Source: Arthrobacter sp. YN (GTDB taxonomy: Bacteria; Actinomycetota; Actinomycetes; Actinomycetales; Micrococcaceae). From it: 64,000 bases of DNA. Under the pieces are notes generated by a model. The model had not been told where the DNA came from. It did not search any database and saw only the letters and a list, made by a program, of their open reading frames with translations. Each line of letters starts with the position of its first letter. Position 1 is the stretch's first letter. The stretch lies in assembly GCF_002224285.1 (NCBI RefSeq), contig NZ_CP022436.1:3472001-3536000 (forward strand). The letters run 5' to 3'. Below, piece by piece: positions 27,704 to 35,678 of the stretch. The translations under genes and the position numbers were made by a program.

Positions 27704-28831
27704 ATGAGCACCGCATCTGCCGAGGCGCTGCATGCTGCCCTGGCAACCGTCATCGATCCCGAACTCCGCCGCCCCATCACGGAGCTCGGAATGCTGGAAT
27801 CGGTGTCTTCCGACGACACCGGCGCGGTCCATGTCGCCGTCCTGTTGACCATTGCCGGCTGCCCCCTTCGGGAGACCATCACGCAGGACGCCACCGCGGC
27901 TTTGTCGCAAGTAGAGGGTGTCAGGTCCGTGGACGTGGAGCTGAAGGTCATGACCCCGGCCCAGCGTGAAGCGCTCAAGGAACAGCTCCGCGGTCCAGGC
28001 GGCCAGCGCGGCATACCCTTCACCAAACCGGGCTCCCTGACCAAGGTCTACGCCGTAGCCAGCGGAAAAGGCGGTGTGGGGAAGTCCTCGGTCACCGTCA
28101 ATTTGGCCTGCGCATTGGCTGCCCAGGGTCTTCGGGTAGGCATCGTTGACGCCGACGTCCACGGCTTCTCAGTGCCCGCCTTGATGGGTATCACCCAAAA
28201 GCCCACTCAGGTGGATGACATGATTCTGCCGCCGGTGGCCTACGGCGTGAAGGTCATCTCCATTGGCATGTTCGTGGCAGGCAACCAGCCGGTGGCCTGG
28301 CGCGGTCCCATGCTGCACAGGGCCTTGGAACAATTCCTCACGGACGTCTATTTTGGCGACCTCGATGCCCTGTTCCTCGACCTGCCTCCCGGCACGGGCG
28401 ACATCGCCATTTCCGTGGCCCAGCTGCTGCCCAATGCCGAGATTTTGGTGGTGACCACGCCGCAAGCCGCTGCTGCGGACGTCGCCGAACGCGCTGGAAC
28501 GATCGCCACCCAGACGGGCCAGAAAGTGGCCGGCGTCATCGAAAACATGTCATTCCTGGAAATGCCCGACGGCGGCAGGATGGAATTGTTCGGAAGTGGC
28601 GGTGGCGCCATCCTGGCTGGGCGACTGAGCGCTGCCGTCGGCAGCGAGGTTCCTTTGTTGGGCCAGATTCCCTTTGATATCCGGCTGCGGGAAGGCGGTG
28701 ACGCCGGAAAACCCGTGGTCCTGGCAGCACCCGAAACTGCGGCCGCGAAGGCTATGCAGGGCGTGGCTTCGGCCTTGGCCTCACGACCCCGCGGGCTGTC
28801 AGGTCTGTCACTGGGGATCGAACCCCGCTGA
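27704..28831 (+). CDS. mrp: Mrp/NBP35-type iron-sulfur cluster carrier ATPase
   Basis: 375 residues with an N-terminal MIP18-like domain (about 1-95, with GCPLRETI) and a P-loop ATPase whose deviant Walker A is VASGKGGVGKSSVTVNLA. DLPPGTGDIAISVAQLLP and VVTTPQAAAADVAERAG are typical. Such proteins bind and transfer Fe-S clusters. The paired CxxC found in many homologues is not seen near the C-terminus, as in some actinobacterial forms. ATG 27704 lies four bases after the DUF1003 stop. Confidence 0.93.
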   Translation: MSTASAEALHAALATVIDPELRRPITELGMLESVSSDDTGAVHVAVLLTIAGCPLRETITQDATAALSQVEGVRSVDVELKVMTPAQREALKEQLRGPGGQRGIPFTKPGSLTKVYAVASGKGGVGKSSVTVNLACALAAQGLRVGIVDADVHGFSVPALMGITQKPTQVDDMILPPVAYGVKVISIGMFVAGNQPVAWRGPMLHRALEQFLTDVYFGDLDALFLDLPPGTGDIAISVAQLLPNAEILVVTTPQAAAADVAERAGTIATQTGQKVAGVIENMSFLEMPDGGRMELFGSGGGAILAGRLSAAVGSEVPLLGQIPFDIRLREGGDAGKPVVLAAPETAAAKAMQGVASALASRPRGLSGLSLGIEPR

Positions 28832-28867
28832 CGCTTACCGCTCGCAAGGGCGGCACTATTAATCAGG

Positions 28868-29272
28868 TCAGGTTGCTTCGGAATCGAAGGGTGCAGCTTC
28901 GCCTTCAGCCAGCCGCTCGATGACCCGGGCGGGGGCCTTTGGCTTGGTCTCCACGGATGCAGCCGCCGCAGCAGCTGTGGCGGCAACGGCAGGCGCTCCA
29001 GCGCTCACGGGCTTGGTGTCGTCATCCAGCAGCGCGTCCTTGATGATGCGCCGGGGATCGTATTGGCGGGGGTCATATTTCTTCCAGTCGACGTCATCGA
29101 TATCGATGCCGACTTCTTCCTTGATCTGCTCACGCGCACCCGACGCCATCCGACGGACTTCCTTGACCAGGTTGGCAAGCTTTTGAGTGTATTCGGGCAA
29201 ACGGCTGGGACCGATGACGAGTACGCCGATAATCAGAAGGAGTATGAACTCCGGGCCGTTGATTCCAAGCAC
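28868..29272 (-). CDS. tatB: Sec-independent translocase subunit TatB
   Basis: 134 residues: a short N-terminal transmembrane helix (FILLLIIGVLVIGPSRLPEY, residues 9-28) with the hinge GPSRLPEY, then an amphipathic helix (LANLVKEVRRMASGAREQI) and an acidic, Ala-rich tail. TatB recognises twin-arginine signal peptides with TatC. GTG 29272 gives the family start (VLGINGPEF). It lies downstream of sigE and the anti-sigma gene, the mycobacterial order. Confidence 0.9.
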   Translation of the reverse strand: MLGINGPEFILLLIIGVLVIGPSRLPEYTQKLANLVKEVRRMASGAREQIKEEVGIDIDDVDWKKYDPRQYDPRRIIKDALLDDDTKPVSAGAPAVAATAAAAAASVETKPKAPARVIERLAEGEAAPFDSEAT

Positions 29273-29303
29273 GCTACGAAGATTACCTTGTCTGTGGTGC
29301 CGC

Positions 29304-30218
29304 TCATAAACCGGCGGGTCGGAGAAGGGTCTGGAGTCCGCGCAGCAGCCTCGCGTACCAGGCTTCGGCGCCTTCGCTGGGCTGATCAGCTGCCATGGAT
29401 TCGCCTGCCCGGACGATTTCAGGGACCGCATCATCCGCAGTGTCGGCAGGAAGGTCCGAGGCATAGCTGATCACTGCAGCGGGCATGGTGTACACGGCCT
29501 TCCACGGGCTCCCCTGCGTGACAGAAAGCCGCGCCGATGTCGTTGCTCCCTGAGCTGGCTGATCAGCCGGGAGATGCTCCTCCACAATGGTGGCGTAGTG
29601 GCCGTTGCTTTCCAGCCTCATTTCCACCGCCGGATGCCCGTTGTGCATAGTGCCGTGGGCCGAGACCACTGTGAAGCCCATTCCTGCCAGCTCGGGGCAC
29701 GCCCACCCTTCTTCCCGCAGGGCGTCCAGCTGGGCGGAGCTCAAGCTGACAGTGCTGCCGGCCCGGAATACAGGGCCGGCCATGCTTTCCACCGGATTTC
29801 CTGTCCACGCTCCGGCAAGTGCACCGACGTTGCTGGTTCCGCCTCGGACCTGCGGAACGCTGTCACCGGCCACCACGTACGCGGACACCCCCAAGGCACC
29901 GGCGCTGACAGCCAGCGTGCCGGCTGCGACGCCCGCGAGGCGAAGCCCCCGGCGGATGCCGCTGGACGACGGCCTGGCGGCAAAGTCCTGGCCAGGCTCA
30001 TTGGCAAGGCGCTCAGTATGCTGAATCAGCCGCGCGGCAAGGTCCTGGCTGGCTTCAGGCACGGAAGCACCCCGAAGACGTTCAAGGTACTGCCGTTCGC
30101 GGCGAAGGGCATTACTGCAATCGGTGCATTCCTGAACATGGTCCGGGTTGCGGGTATGGCGCAGGGCAGCCATTTTGCGCCGGGACAACAGTCCCGGACG
30201 ACGAGGATGTCGAGGCAT
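29304..30218 (-). CDS. Zinc-finger anti-sigma factor (RseA-like)
   Basis: 304 residues. The N-terminal ZAS zinc motif is complete: H4, then H27-x3-C31-x2-C34 (HVQECTDC). A transmembrane helix lies at about 90-118 (LAGVAAGTLAVSAGALGVSAYVV, read in two parts), and a large outer domain follows. It should hold SigE inactive until stress, with redox or proteolysis as release signals. ATG 30218 begins seven bases after the sigE stop with AGGA before it. The extracytoplasmic domain has no known fold to me. Confidence 0.88.
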   Translation of the reverse strand: MPRHPRRPGLLSRRKMAALRHTRNPDHVQECTDCSNALRRERQYLERLRGASVPEASQDLAARLIQHTERLANEPGQDFAARPSSSGIRRGLRLAGVAAGTLAVSAGALGVSAYVVAGDSVPQVRGGTSNVGALAGAWTGNPVESMAGPVFRAGSTVSLSSAQLDALREEGWACPELAGMGFTVVSAHGTMHNGHPAVEMRLESNGHYATIVEEHLPADQPAQGATTSARLSVTQGSPWKAVYTMPAAVISYASDLPADTADDAVPEIVRAGESMAADQPSEGAEAWYARLLRGLQTLLRPAGL

Positions 30219-30225
30219 CGACGTC

Positions 30226-30849
30226 CTAAAGGATGCTTGCGATGCGCGGCATCTTCAGGCGCGGCTTGCGGGCCTCTGCCGGACGGGGATCGCGGTGGGC
30301 GAGTTTCTCACGCAGCATGGTCCTGCCGCGGTGGATGCGGGACCTGACGGTTCCCAGCTTGACGCCAAGCGCCTCTGCAACCTCGTCATAGGAAAGGCCC
30401 TCGAGATCGCACAGCACGACGGCGGCGCGGAAGTCCGGCGGCAGTTCTTCCAACGCACGCTGGACATCCAGGTCAAGGTTGTTGTGTTCGAAGCTCTGCT
30501 CCGGACCGGGTTCGCGGCCGGGCAGGCGGGACTCTGCGTCCTCAGCGAGGGCATCAAAACGGATCCTGCTCTTGCGCCGGGCCTGGTCAAGGAACAGGTT
30601 GGTGGTAATGCGGTGCAACCAGCCATCCAAAGTTCCCGGCTTGAAATTCTCCAGCGACCGGAACACCCGGACAAAGACCTCCTGGGTGAGGTCCTCGGCG
30701 TCGAACTTGTTGCCCGTCAGGCGGTAGGCGAGGCGATATACCTTGGCGGAGTGGTTGGCCACCACTTCCTCCCAGCTGGGCATGACCCAGTCGGCAACGC
30801 CGTCAATACTCTCCGATATTTGGACTGGCGCAGCATGCAATGCCGGCAT
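30226..30849 (-). CDS. sigE: ECF-family RNA polymerase sigma factor SigE-like
   Basis: 207 residues. Sigma region 2 is VYRLAYRLTGNKFDAEDLTQEVFVRVFRS (two halves around DAEDLTQEVF), and region 4 is LPPDFRAAVVLCDLEGLSYDEVAEALGVKLGTVRSRIHRGR. It is followed by its anti-sigma gene and tatB and is divergent from an O-methyltransferase, the same arrangement as mycobacterial sigE, so a role in envelope or redox stress is likely. GGGGAG precedes the ATG. Confidence 0.93.
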   Translation of the reverse strand: MPALHAAPVQISESIDGVADWVMPSWEEVVANHSAKVYRLAYRLTGNKFDAEDLTQEVFVRVFRSLENFKPGTLDGWLHRITTNLFLDQARRKSRIRFDALAEDAESRLPGREPGPEQSFEHNNLDLDVQRALEELPPDFRAAVVLCDLEGLSYDEVAEALGVKLGTVRSRIHRGRTMLREKLAHRDPRPAEARKPRLKMPRIASIL

Positions 30850-30917
30850 CGTCCACTCCCCTCAAACTGTGGTTCACCGAATCCCTCGGCGCCGGCCACC
30901 TCTTGGATGATCGGACC

Positions 30918-30923
30918 ATTATC
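30918..30923 (-). promoter_or_regulatory. Putative -10 element of sigE
   Basis: GATAAT on the minus strand lies about 69 bases before the sigE ATG. A clear -35 is not seen, and an inverted repeat TCCCA-N8-TGGGA sits just upstream. An additional stress promoter may exist, but no convincing ECF consensus was identified. Confidence 0.4.
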
Positions 30924-30970
30924 ATCCCAAGGTTGTCTGGGAATTTCCTGACTGGGGCAGGTTTTTCCCG

Positions 30971-30994
30971 CAGGGCTGAAGACAGGGCTGAAGA
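30971..30994. repeat. Tandem repeat of 12 bases, two copies
   Basis: CAGGGCTGAAGA occurs at 30971-30982 and again directly at 30983-30994, with a decayed third start (CAGCGCTGGACA). It lies in the sigE/O-methyltransferase divergent region. The rest of this 250-base gap holds only promoter-like sequence. Confidence 0.85.
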
Positions 30995-31099
30995 CAGCGC
31001 TGGACACAGCTGCAGGAGGGCTGCCCAACAGCGGGTTTACGTGTGCTTACACAGTAGTCTTGGTACAAACACCCCTACCCGCGGAAAGCGAAACCCTTC

Positions 31100-31732
31100 A
31101 TGAGTGCCGACAAGTCAAGCAGCTGGTCCTATGCAGAAGATCTGCCTGCTGAGGATGACGTCTTGTTGCGCGCCCGGGAGCGGTCTTTCGAACTGGGAGT
31201 CACGCCCATCAGCCCCGGCGTGGGCGCAGTGCTCACGGTCCTCGCTGCCGCATCCAAGGCACAGACAGTAGTTGAAGTCGGATCGGGAGCCGGAGTGTCC
31301 GGTGTTTGCCTGCTCCGGGGCTTGAGCCCCCAGGCCGTCCTGACCACCATCGACGTTGACGTGGAGCACCTGAAAGCCGCCAGGGAAGCATTCCTGGAAT
31401 CCGGGAGCCCGGCCAACCGCACCCGCACCATTTCAGGCCGTGCGGCCGACGTCTTGCCTCGCTTGACGGATTCGGCCTATGACCTCGTCTTCATCGACGC
31501 CGACAAGCCCAACTTCCCCAAGTACGTGGAACAGGCCATCCGCCTCCTCAAGTCCGGCGGCACGCTGGTGATCAACGACGCCCTGGACAAGGACCGGGTG
31601 GCCAACCCGGCGGCACGCGATTCCACCACCGCGGTGCTGCGCCAGATCGGCAAGGCAATCCGCGATGACGATCGGCTGGCGTCGGCGATGCTGCCCACCG
31701 GTGATGGACTGCTGGTGGCCGTCAAGAGGTAG
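31100..31732 (+). CDS. SAM-dependent O-methyltransferase
   Basis: 210 residues of the catechol-type O-methyltransferase family. The AdoMet motif is VVEVGSGAGVSGVCLLRG, with TTIDVDVEHLKAAREAF, and the metal/substrate region is LVFIDADKPNFPKYVEQA. Equivalent to mycobacterial Rv1220c, also divergent from sigE. Its substrate is not known. ATG 31100 is preceded by a purine-rich GCGGAAAGCGAAA, and a terminator follows. Confidence 0.88.
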   Translation: MSADKSSSWSYAEDLPAEDDVLLRARERSFELGVTPISPGVGAVLTVLAAASKAQTVVEVGSGAGVSGVCLLRGLSPQAVLTTIDVDVEHLKAAREAFLESGSPANRTRTISGRAADVLPRLTDSAYDLVFIDADKPNFPKYVEQAIRLLKSGGTLVINDALDKDRVANPAARDSTTAVLRQIGKAIRDDDRLASAMLPTGDGLLVAVKR

Positions 31733-31756
31733 GGCACCAGCCTTCCTTAAACCAAA

Positions 31757-31788
31757 AAGCAGGGCCCCGGCTCAGCCGGGCCCTGCTT
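31757..31788. terminator. Bidirectional intrinsic terminator
   Basis: AAGCAGGGCCCCGGC pairs with GCCGGGCCCTGCTT around a TCA loop, with one bulged C. It lies between the convergent O-methyltransferase and DUF3117 genes. Confidence 0.88.
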
Positions 31789-31795
31789 GGTAAAT

Positions 31796-31963
31796 CTATC
31801 CGGTCACGCCTACGAGGCATTCCTTGAGGTTCTCCGCCTCGGCGGCGTTGAGCTCGACCACAAGCCGTCCCCCGCCTTCGAGCGGCACACGCATGATCAG
31901 GCTGCGTCCCTCTTTGGTAACTTCCATCGGGCCGTCGCCAGTACGTGGTTTCATCGCCGCCAT
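31796..31963 (-). CDS. DUF3117 family small protein
   Basis: A 55-residue actinobacterial protein (MAAMKPRTGDGPMEVTKEG at the start, then MRVPLEGGGRLVVELNAAEA). Homologous to mycobacterial Rv1211. Function unknown. ATG 31963 fits the family start and has GGAGGGG upstream; the frame open to 32044 is not used. The 227 bases between it and the next gene (31964-32190) hold no recognisable gene. Confidence 0.9.
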   Translation of the reverse strand: MAAMKPRTGDGPMEVTKEGRSLIMRVPLEGGGRLVVELNAAEAENLKECLVGVTG

Positions 31964-32190
31964 TAGGAAAATCCCCTCCATTTGTCCCAAGTCACGCCCA
32001 ACCCGGCCGGGCTGGATCCGCGTCGCAATTGCAGCCGGCGGCAACGCTTGGGAGGCCGCCTTGGCCGGGCACTTTTAGGTGCTTTGTCCTTGCTCTTAGA
32101 CCATTATCCCGTACTTAACCGTCCGTAGCGAATCAGCACGCCATTTGTCCGGTCTTTGTACATATTGCCATTCCCCGGCAAAGCTGCACG

Positions 32191-33489
32191 TCAGGGCGGA
32201 TAGTCGCCTCCCCCGGGCAGCTGGGCCCACGCCCACAGCCATACCACCCAGACAATCTGGAGCAGGATGAACATGGCCACCACGGTCCCCCGGTATGCCT
32301 TGGATTTGGACAGCAGGGCTGCCCCCAGCGCCAGTGGGAACAGCGGCAGAAGCATACGGAACGTGCTGGTTTGCGGGTGCAGGAAAACCAGCAGGTAGCC
32401 CATGTAACAGGCACACCACAGTCGCATCTCCGTTCCGATTTCCCGGACCGGCCTGGACACCATCACCAGCACGAAGAGTCCGGTGAAAACAAAGGGAGCC
32501 AGTACTCCCAACACCGGCCCGAACAACATCCGGCCGGTATCAAACCAGGGCTTGAAGGGCACAAGGTCGTGACCACGCCACGCCGTTTCAGTGCGGGTGT
32601 AGGCCGCCGGATCCCCTGTCACGGCCCAGGCGATGGCAGGCCACGCCAGCGCAGCCAGACCCGTGGCGAACACGAGGACGGCCAGTGATACCAGGCTGCG
32701 CGTCGACGTCGGGTCTGTTGCCTTGCCGGCATTTGCGGCACTGCCATCAGCCGGCAGTGCCATTGGCGACTGCCGGAACCGTTGCCACAACCGCCACAGG
32801 AACAGCAGCCCCAGCATGGCGGCAAACGGCACCCCGGTGGGCCTGGACAGGCACATCAGGAGCACCACGGGAATGGCCGAAAGGTAGTGGCGCCTGACCA
32901 CGAGTAGCAGTGACGATGCCAGAAGCAGCAGGTTCAGCGATTCGGCGTACGGGACCTGCAGGATGGGAGACACCGGGAAAGTGGAAACGAAAATGACGCC
33001 CCAGATGGCGGTACGCCGACCCGCGAACTCCCGGAAGAGCAGGTAAATGACCAGCGCCGCACCGAGGCCCGCCAGCATTGCGATGGCCGTGAGGGCGGGC
33101 AAAGTCCCCATCCCCGTGATGGCAGACAAGCCCCGGGCCAGGAAAGGAAACAGCGCGTAGAACGCCCAGGCATTTTCCTTGACAACGCCGTTGGCGTCCA
33201 CGGGAAGCTCTGCAGGATAGCCCTTGTCTGCCGCTTCCTGGTACCAGCGCCCGTCCCAGATGGTGATGAAGTTCCAGTAATCCGGCGCCGGCGGAAACCA
33301 CGGGTTGATGCCTTGGTGGATGGCTGCGGCCATGAAGATACACGCGCTGACAAGCCTGGCCACGACGAAGACCAAGGAAACCTGAAGCCACCATGGCCAC
33401 GCCGACATCCGTGCGGCCACGGCTGAGGCAGAGCCCGAAATCCGTTCCGTGGGCCCTTGCCCGGCCTTGCTCCTGGTCTGTGGACTCAC
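32191..33489 (-). CDS. Multi-pass membrane mannosyltransferase (PIG-V/PIG-M-like GT-C)
   Basis: 432 residues with about ten hydrophobic helices. The first outer loop FITIWDGRWYQEAADKGYP carries the Asp of the GT-C type D-G-x-W/Y pattern seen in PIG-V-like mannosyltransferases, which use polyprenyl-phosphate mannose. LPLFPLALGAALL near the end is also typical. It probably glycosylates a lipid or protein at the membrane; the acceptor is unknown. Its start overlaps the DivIVA-like gene by four bases, so the two are translated together. Confidence 0.75.
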   Translation of the reverse strand: MSPQTRSKAGQGPTERISGSASAVAARMSAWPWWLQVSLVFVVARLVSACIFMAAAIHQGINPWFPPAPDYWNFITIWDGRWYQEAADKGYPAELPVDANGVVKENAWAFYALFPFLARGLSAITGMGTLPALTAIAMLAGLGAALVIYLLFREFAGRRTAIWGVIFVSTFPVSPILQVPYAESLNLLLLASSLLLVVRRHYLSAIPVVLLMCLSRPTGVPFAAMLGLLFLWRLWQRFRQSPMALPADGSAANAGKATDPTSTRSLVSLAVLVFATGLAALAWPAIAWAVTGDPAAYTRTETAWRGHDLVPFKPWFDTGRMLFGPVLGVLAPFVFTGLFVLVMVSRPVREIGTEMRLWCACYMGYLLVFLHPQTSTFRMLLPLFPLALGAALLSKSKAYRGTVVAMFILLQIVWVVWLWAWAQLPGGGDYPP

Positions 33490-33818
33490 GGCTTGATCCG
33501 GTCGGGTTCGCCGTCCTCAAGCCGCGGCTGCGCCTGCGCGCTGAGTCGTTCGATCTCCTGGTCTTTGGCGTGCAACTGGTCCCGCAGGTCATCAAGGACC
33601 TGGTCAACCTGATCCATGCGGTATCCCCTCAACCCCAGGGCGAAACGCAGGGAATCGACGTCGGACGGCTTGGCCTTGGACGGCAGCACCACCGGAGGCA
33701 GGCTTGGCACGGGGTCGTCAAGGCCAGCGCCAATCGCGCGTCCCCGGACGATCCCGGCTCCGAGGTACAGCACAGCGCCGATGAGGACAATCGCGAGAAA
33801 CACCAGGAAAAAGCTCAC
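33486..33818 (-). CDS. Small membrane-anchored DivIVA-domain protein
   Basis: 110 residues: one N-terminal transmembrane helix (FFLVFLAIVLIGAVLYLGAG), a linker, then a short DivIVA-like segment DVDSLRFALGLRGYRMDQVD followed by a coiled coil (VLDDLRDQLHAKDQEIERL). DivIVA modules mark cell poles or septa. GTG start. It is like mycobacterial Rv1209. It overlaps the mannosyltransferase and lies 26 bases after the LOG gene. Confidence 0.78.
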   Translation of the reverse strand: MSFFLVFLAIVLIGAVLYLGAGIVRGRAIGAGLDDPVPSLPPVVLPSKAKPSDVDSLRFALGLRGYRMDQVDQVLDDLRDQLHAKDQEIERLSAQAQPRLEDGEPDRIKP

Positions 33819-33844
33819 AGGACCATCGTGCCAGAAACGGCCGG

Positions 33845-34684
33845 CTATTCCGGGCGCTGGTTTCCGTTGGGAGTAGGAGGCAGCGGCGCCCCGTGCAAAA
33901 CGCGGTGCACGGCGTCCGCGGGGTCATCCACCAGTTGGATCAGGTCAAGGTCCTTTTCGGACACCATGCCCTCAGCCACCAGAGTCTCCCGGATCCACTC
34001 GATCATGGGTCCCCAGAACCTGACCCCCAAAAGAACGATGGGGAACGATGTCACCTTGCGGGTCTGCACCAGCACCATGGCTTCGAAAAGTTCATCCAGG
34101 GTGCCGAGGCCGCCGGGCAGGACGACGAAGCCCTGCGCGTACTTGACGAACATGGTTTTGCGGGCGAAGAAATACCGGAAGTTGATGCCCAGGTCCACCC
34201 ACTGGTTGAGTCCTTGCTCGAACGGCAGTTCGATGCCCAGGCCTACGGAGACCCCGTTGCCTTCCACGGCACCCTTGTTGGCCGCTTCCATGGAACCGGG
34301 ACCTCCACCGGTGATCACTGCGACTCCGGCTTCGGCCAGTTTGCGTCCGACGTCCACGGCCATTTCGTAGTACTCGGTCCCGGGCTTTGTCCGTGCGGAA
34401 CCGAACACGCTGACGGCCGGGCCCAAGTCAGCAAGCGCTCCGAAGCCCTCCACGAATTCGCTCTGAATCCTCAGGACACGCCAGGGATCGGTGTGGATGA
34501 ACTGTCCGGCGCCACTGGTATCCAGCAAATGTTGGTCAGACATCCCCGTGTCCGCTTGTTTACGGCGAAGCTCCAAGGAGCCCTTGTGCTTGGCCGGCGC
34601 GATGTCCGAGGGCAGGGGCACGTGGCTGGCCCTGACCTGGCCGTTGGCATCCGGGTGGGGTACTGGGTGCTGGCTGATGCTCAT
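33845..34684 (-). CDS. LOG-family protein (nucleoside monophosphate phosphoribohydrolase type)
   Basis: 279 residues. The Rossmann-like core has VSVFGSARTKPGTEYY, VITGGGPGSMEAANKGA and the catalytic PGGLGTLDELFE. LOG proteins remove ribose 5-phosphate from cytokinin nucleotides or AMP-like compounds. The first 60 residues are a charged, poorly conserved extension. Like mycobacterial Rv1205. Whether it makes cytokinin is not known from sequence. Confidence 0.9.
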   Translation of the reverse strand: MSISQHPVPHPDANGQVRASHVPLPSDIAPAKHKGSLELRRKQADTGMSDQHLLDTSGAGQFIHTDPWRVLRIQSEFVEGFGALADLGPAVSVFGSARTKPGTEYYEMAVDVGRKLAEAGVAVITGGGPGSMEAANKGAVEGNGVSVGLGIELPFEQGLNQWVDLGINFRYFFARKTMFVKYAQGFVVLPGGLGTLDELFEAMVLVQTRKVTSFPIVLLGVRFWGPMIEWIRETLVAEGMVSEKDLDLIQLVDDPADAVHRVLHGAPLPPTPNGNQRPE

Positions 34685-34804
34685 TGCCCAAGGCTAGCGC
34701 TTACAGCTGCCTGCTCCGTTGCTGCGACCCGGTTCTTGCATTGCAGTCTGGTATATCGCTGTGGGGCAGGTTTCTGTTCAGTCACGATCTTGAGGAAGTT
34801 GCCG

Positions 34805-34841
34805 TGACCGTGGTCATATTTGCTTCTTTGTTCGCTAGATT
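34805..34841 (+). promoter_or_regulatory. Promoter of gluABCD with overlapping palindrome
   Basis: TAGATT (34836-34841) ends six bases before ATG 34848. TGACCGTGGTCA (34805-34816), a perfect 5-2-5 palindrome, covers the -35 area. It looks like an operator that would block polymerase; no strong -35 is present. The regulator is unknown. Confidence 0.55.
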
Positions 34842-34847
34842 CGTCGT

Positions 34848-35603
34848 ATGACTACTCAAGCGTCCGGCGATGCCCTCGTCTCCCTGAATGGCGTCAACAA
34901 GCATTACGGTCAACTGCACGTCCTCAAGGACATCAACCTTCAGGTCAAGAAGGGTGAAGTGGTAGTGGTAATCGGGCCCTCAGGTTCCGGTAAGTCCACA
35001 CTCTGCCGTGCCATCAACCGTTTGGAAACCATCGACGACGGTGACATCGCCATCGACGGGAAGAAGCTTCCCGAAGAAGGCAAGGACCTCGCGCACCTGC
35101 GTGCCGACGTCGGAATGGTCTTCCAGTCCTTCAACCTGTTCGCCCACAAGACGATTCTTGAGAACGTCACGTTGGGTCCCATCAAGGTTAAGGGTGTGGC
35201 CAAGGGCACGGCCGACAAGGAAGCCATGGCCCTCCTTGAGCGCGTTGGCGTTGGGCACCAGGCTCCCAAACTTCCTGCCCAGCTCTCCGGTGGCCAGCAA
35301 CAGCGCGTTGCCATCGCACGCGCTCTTGCCATGAAGCCGAAGGTCATGTTGTTCGACGAGCCGACGTCCGCGTTGGACCCCGAAATGATCAACGAAGTCC
35401 TTGACGTCATGATCCAGTTGGCCAAGGAAGGCATGACCATGATCGTGGTCACCCACGAGATGGGCTTTGCCCGCAAGGCTGCCGATCGTGTGGTGTTCAT
35501 GGCTGACGGCCAGATTGTGGAAGACGCTACTCCCGAGGAATTCTTCACCAACCCGAAGAGCACCCGAGCCAAGGACTTCCTGTCCAAGCTTTTGACCCAC
35601 TAG
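34848..35603 (+). CDS. gluA: Polar amino-acid (glutamate-type) ABC transporter ATP-binding protein
   Basis: 251 residues. Walker [10 protein letters not shown], signature [15 protein letters not shown], Walker [14 protein letters not shown] and the H-loop VVTHEMGF are all intact. It powers import through the two permeases downstream. The order ATPase, binding protein, two permeases is that of corynebacterial gluABCD for glutamate; the substrate is inferred from order and similarity. Leaderless promoter. A pair of direct repeats follows the stop. Confidence 0.92.
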   Translation: MTTQASGDALVSLNGVNKHYGQLHVLKDINLQVKKGEVVVVIGPSGSGKSTLCRAINRLETIDDGDIAIDGKKLPEEGKDLAHLRADVGMVFQSFNLFAHKTILENVTLGPIKVKGVAKGTADKEAMALLERVGVGHQAPKLPAQLSGGQQQRVAIARALAMKPKVMLFDEPTSALDPEMINEVLDVMIQLAKEGMTMIVVTHEMGFARKAADRVVFMADGQIVEDATPEEFFTNPKSTRAKDFLSKLLTH

Positions 35604-35614
35604 CTCTTTACCGC

Positions 35615-35659
35615 CCGCACCCAGGCCGTTAAAGACCGCACCCAGGCCGTAAGACGGCC
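35615..35659 (+). repeat. Direct repeat and hairpin between gluA and gluB
   Basis: The 15-base word CCGCACCCAGGCCGT is found at 35615-35629 and 35636-35650. The second copy forms a hairpin GGCCGT-AAG-ACGGCC (35645-35659); the first GGCCGT could compete for the same partner. It lies just before the gluB ribosome site. Confidence 0.85.
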
Positions 35660-35678
35660 AATCTATGAAAGGAATGTC

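Noticed and set aside
35615..35650. CRISPR-like repeat pair
   Set aside because: Only two copies, a 6-base spacer and no cas genes.
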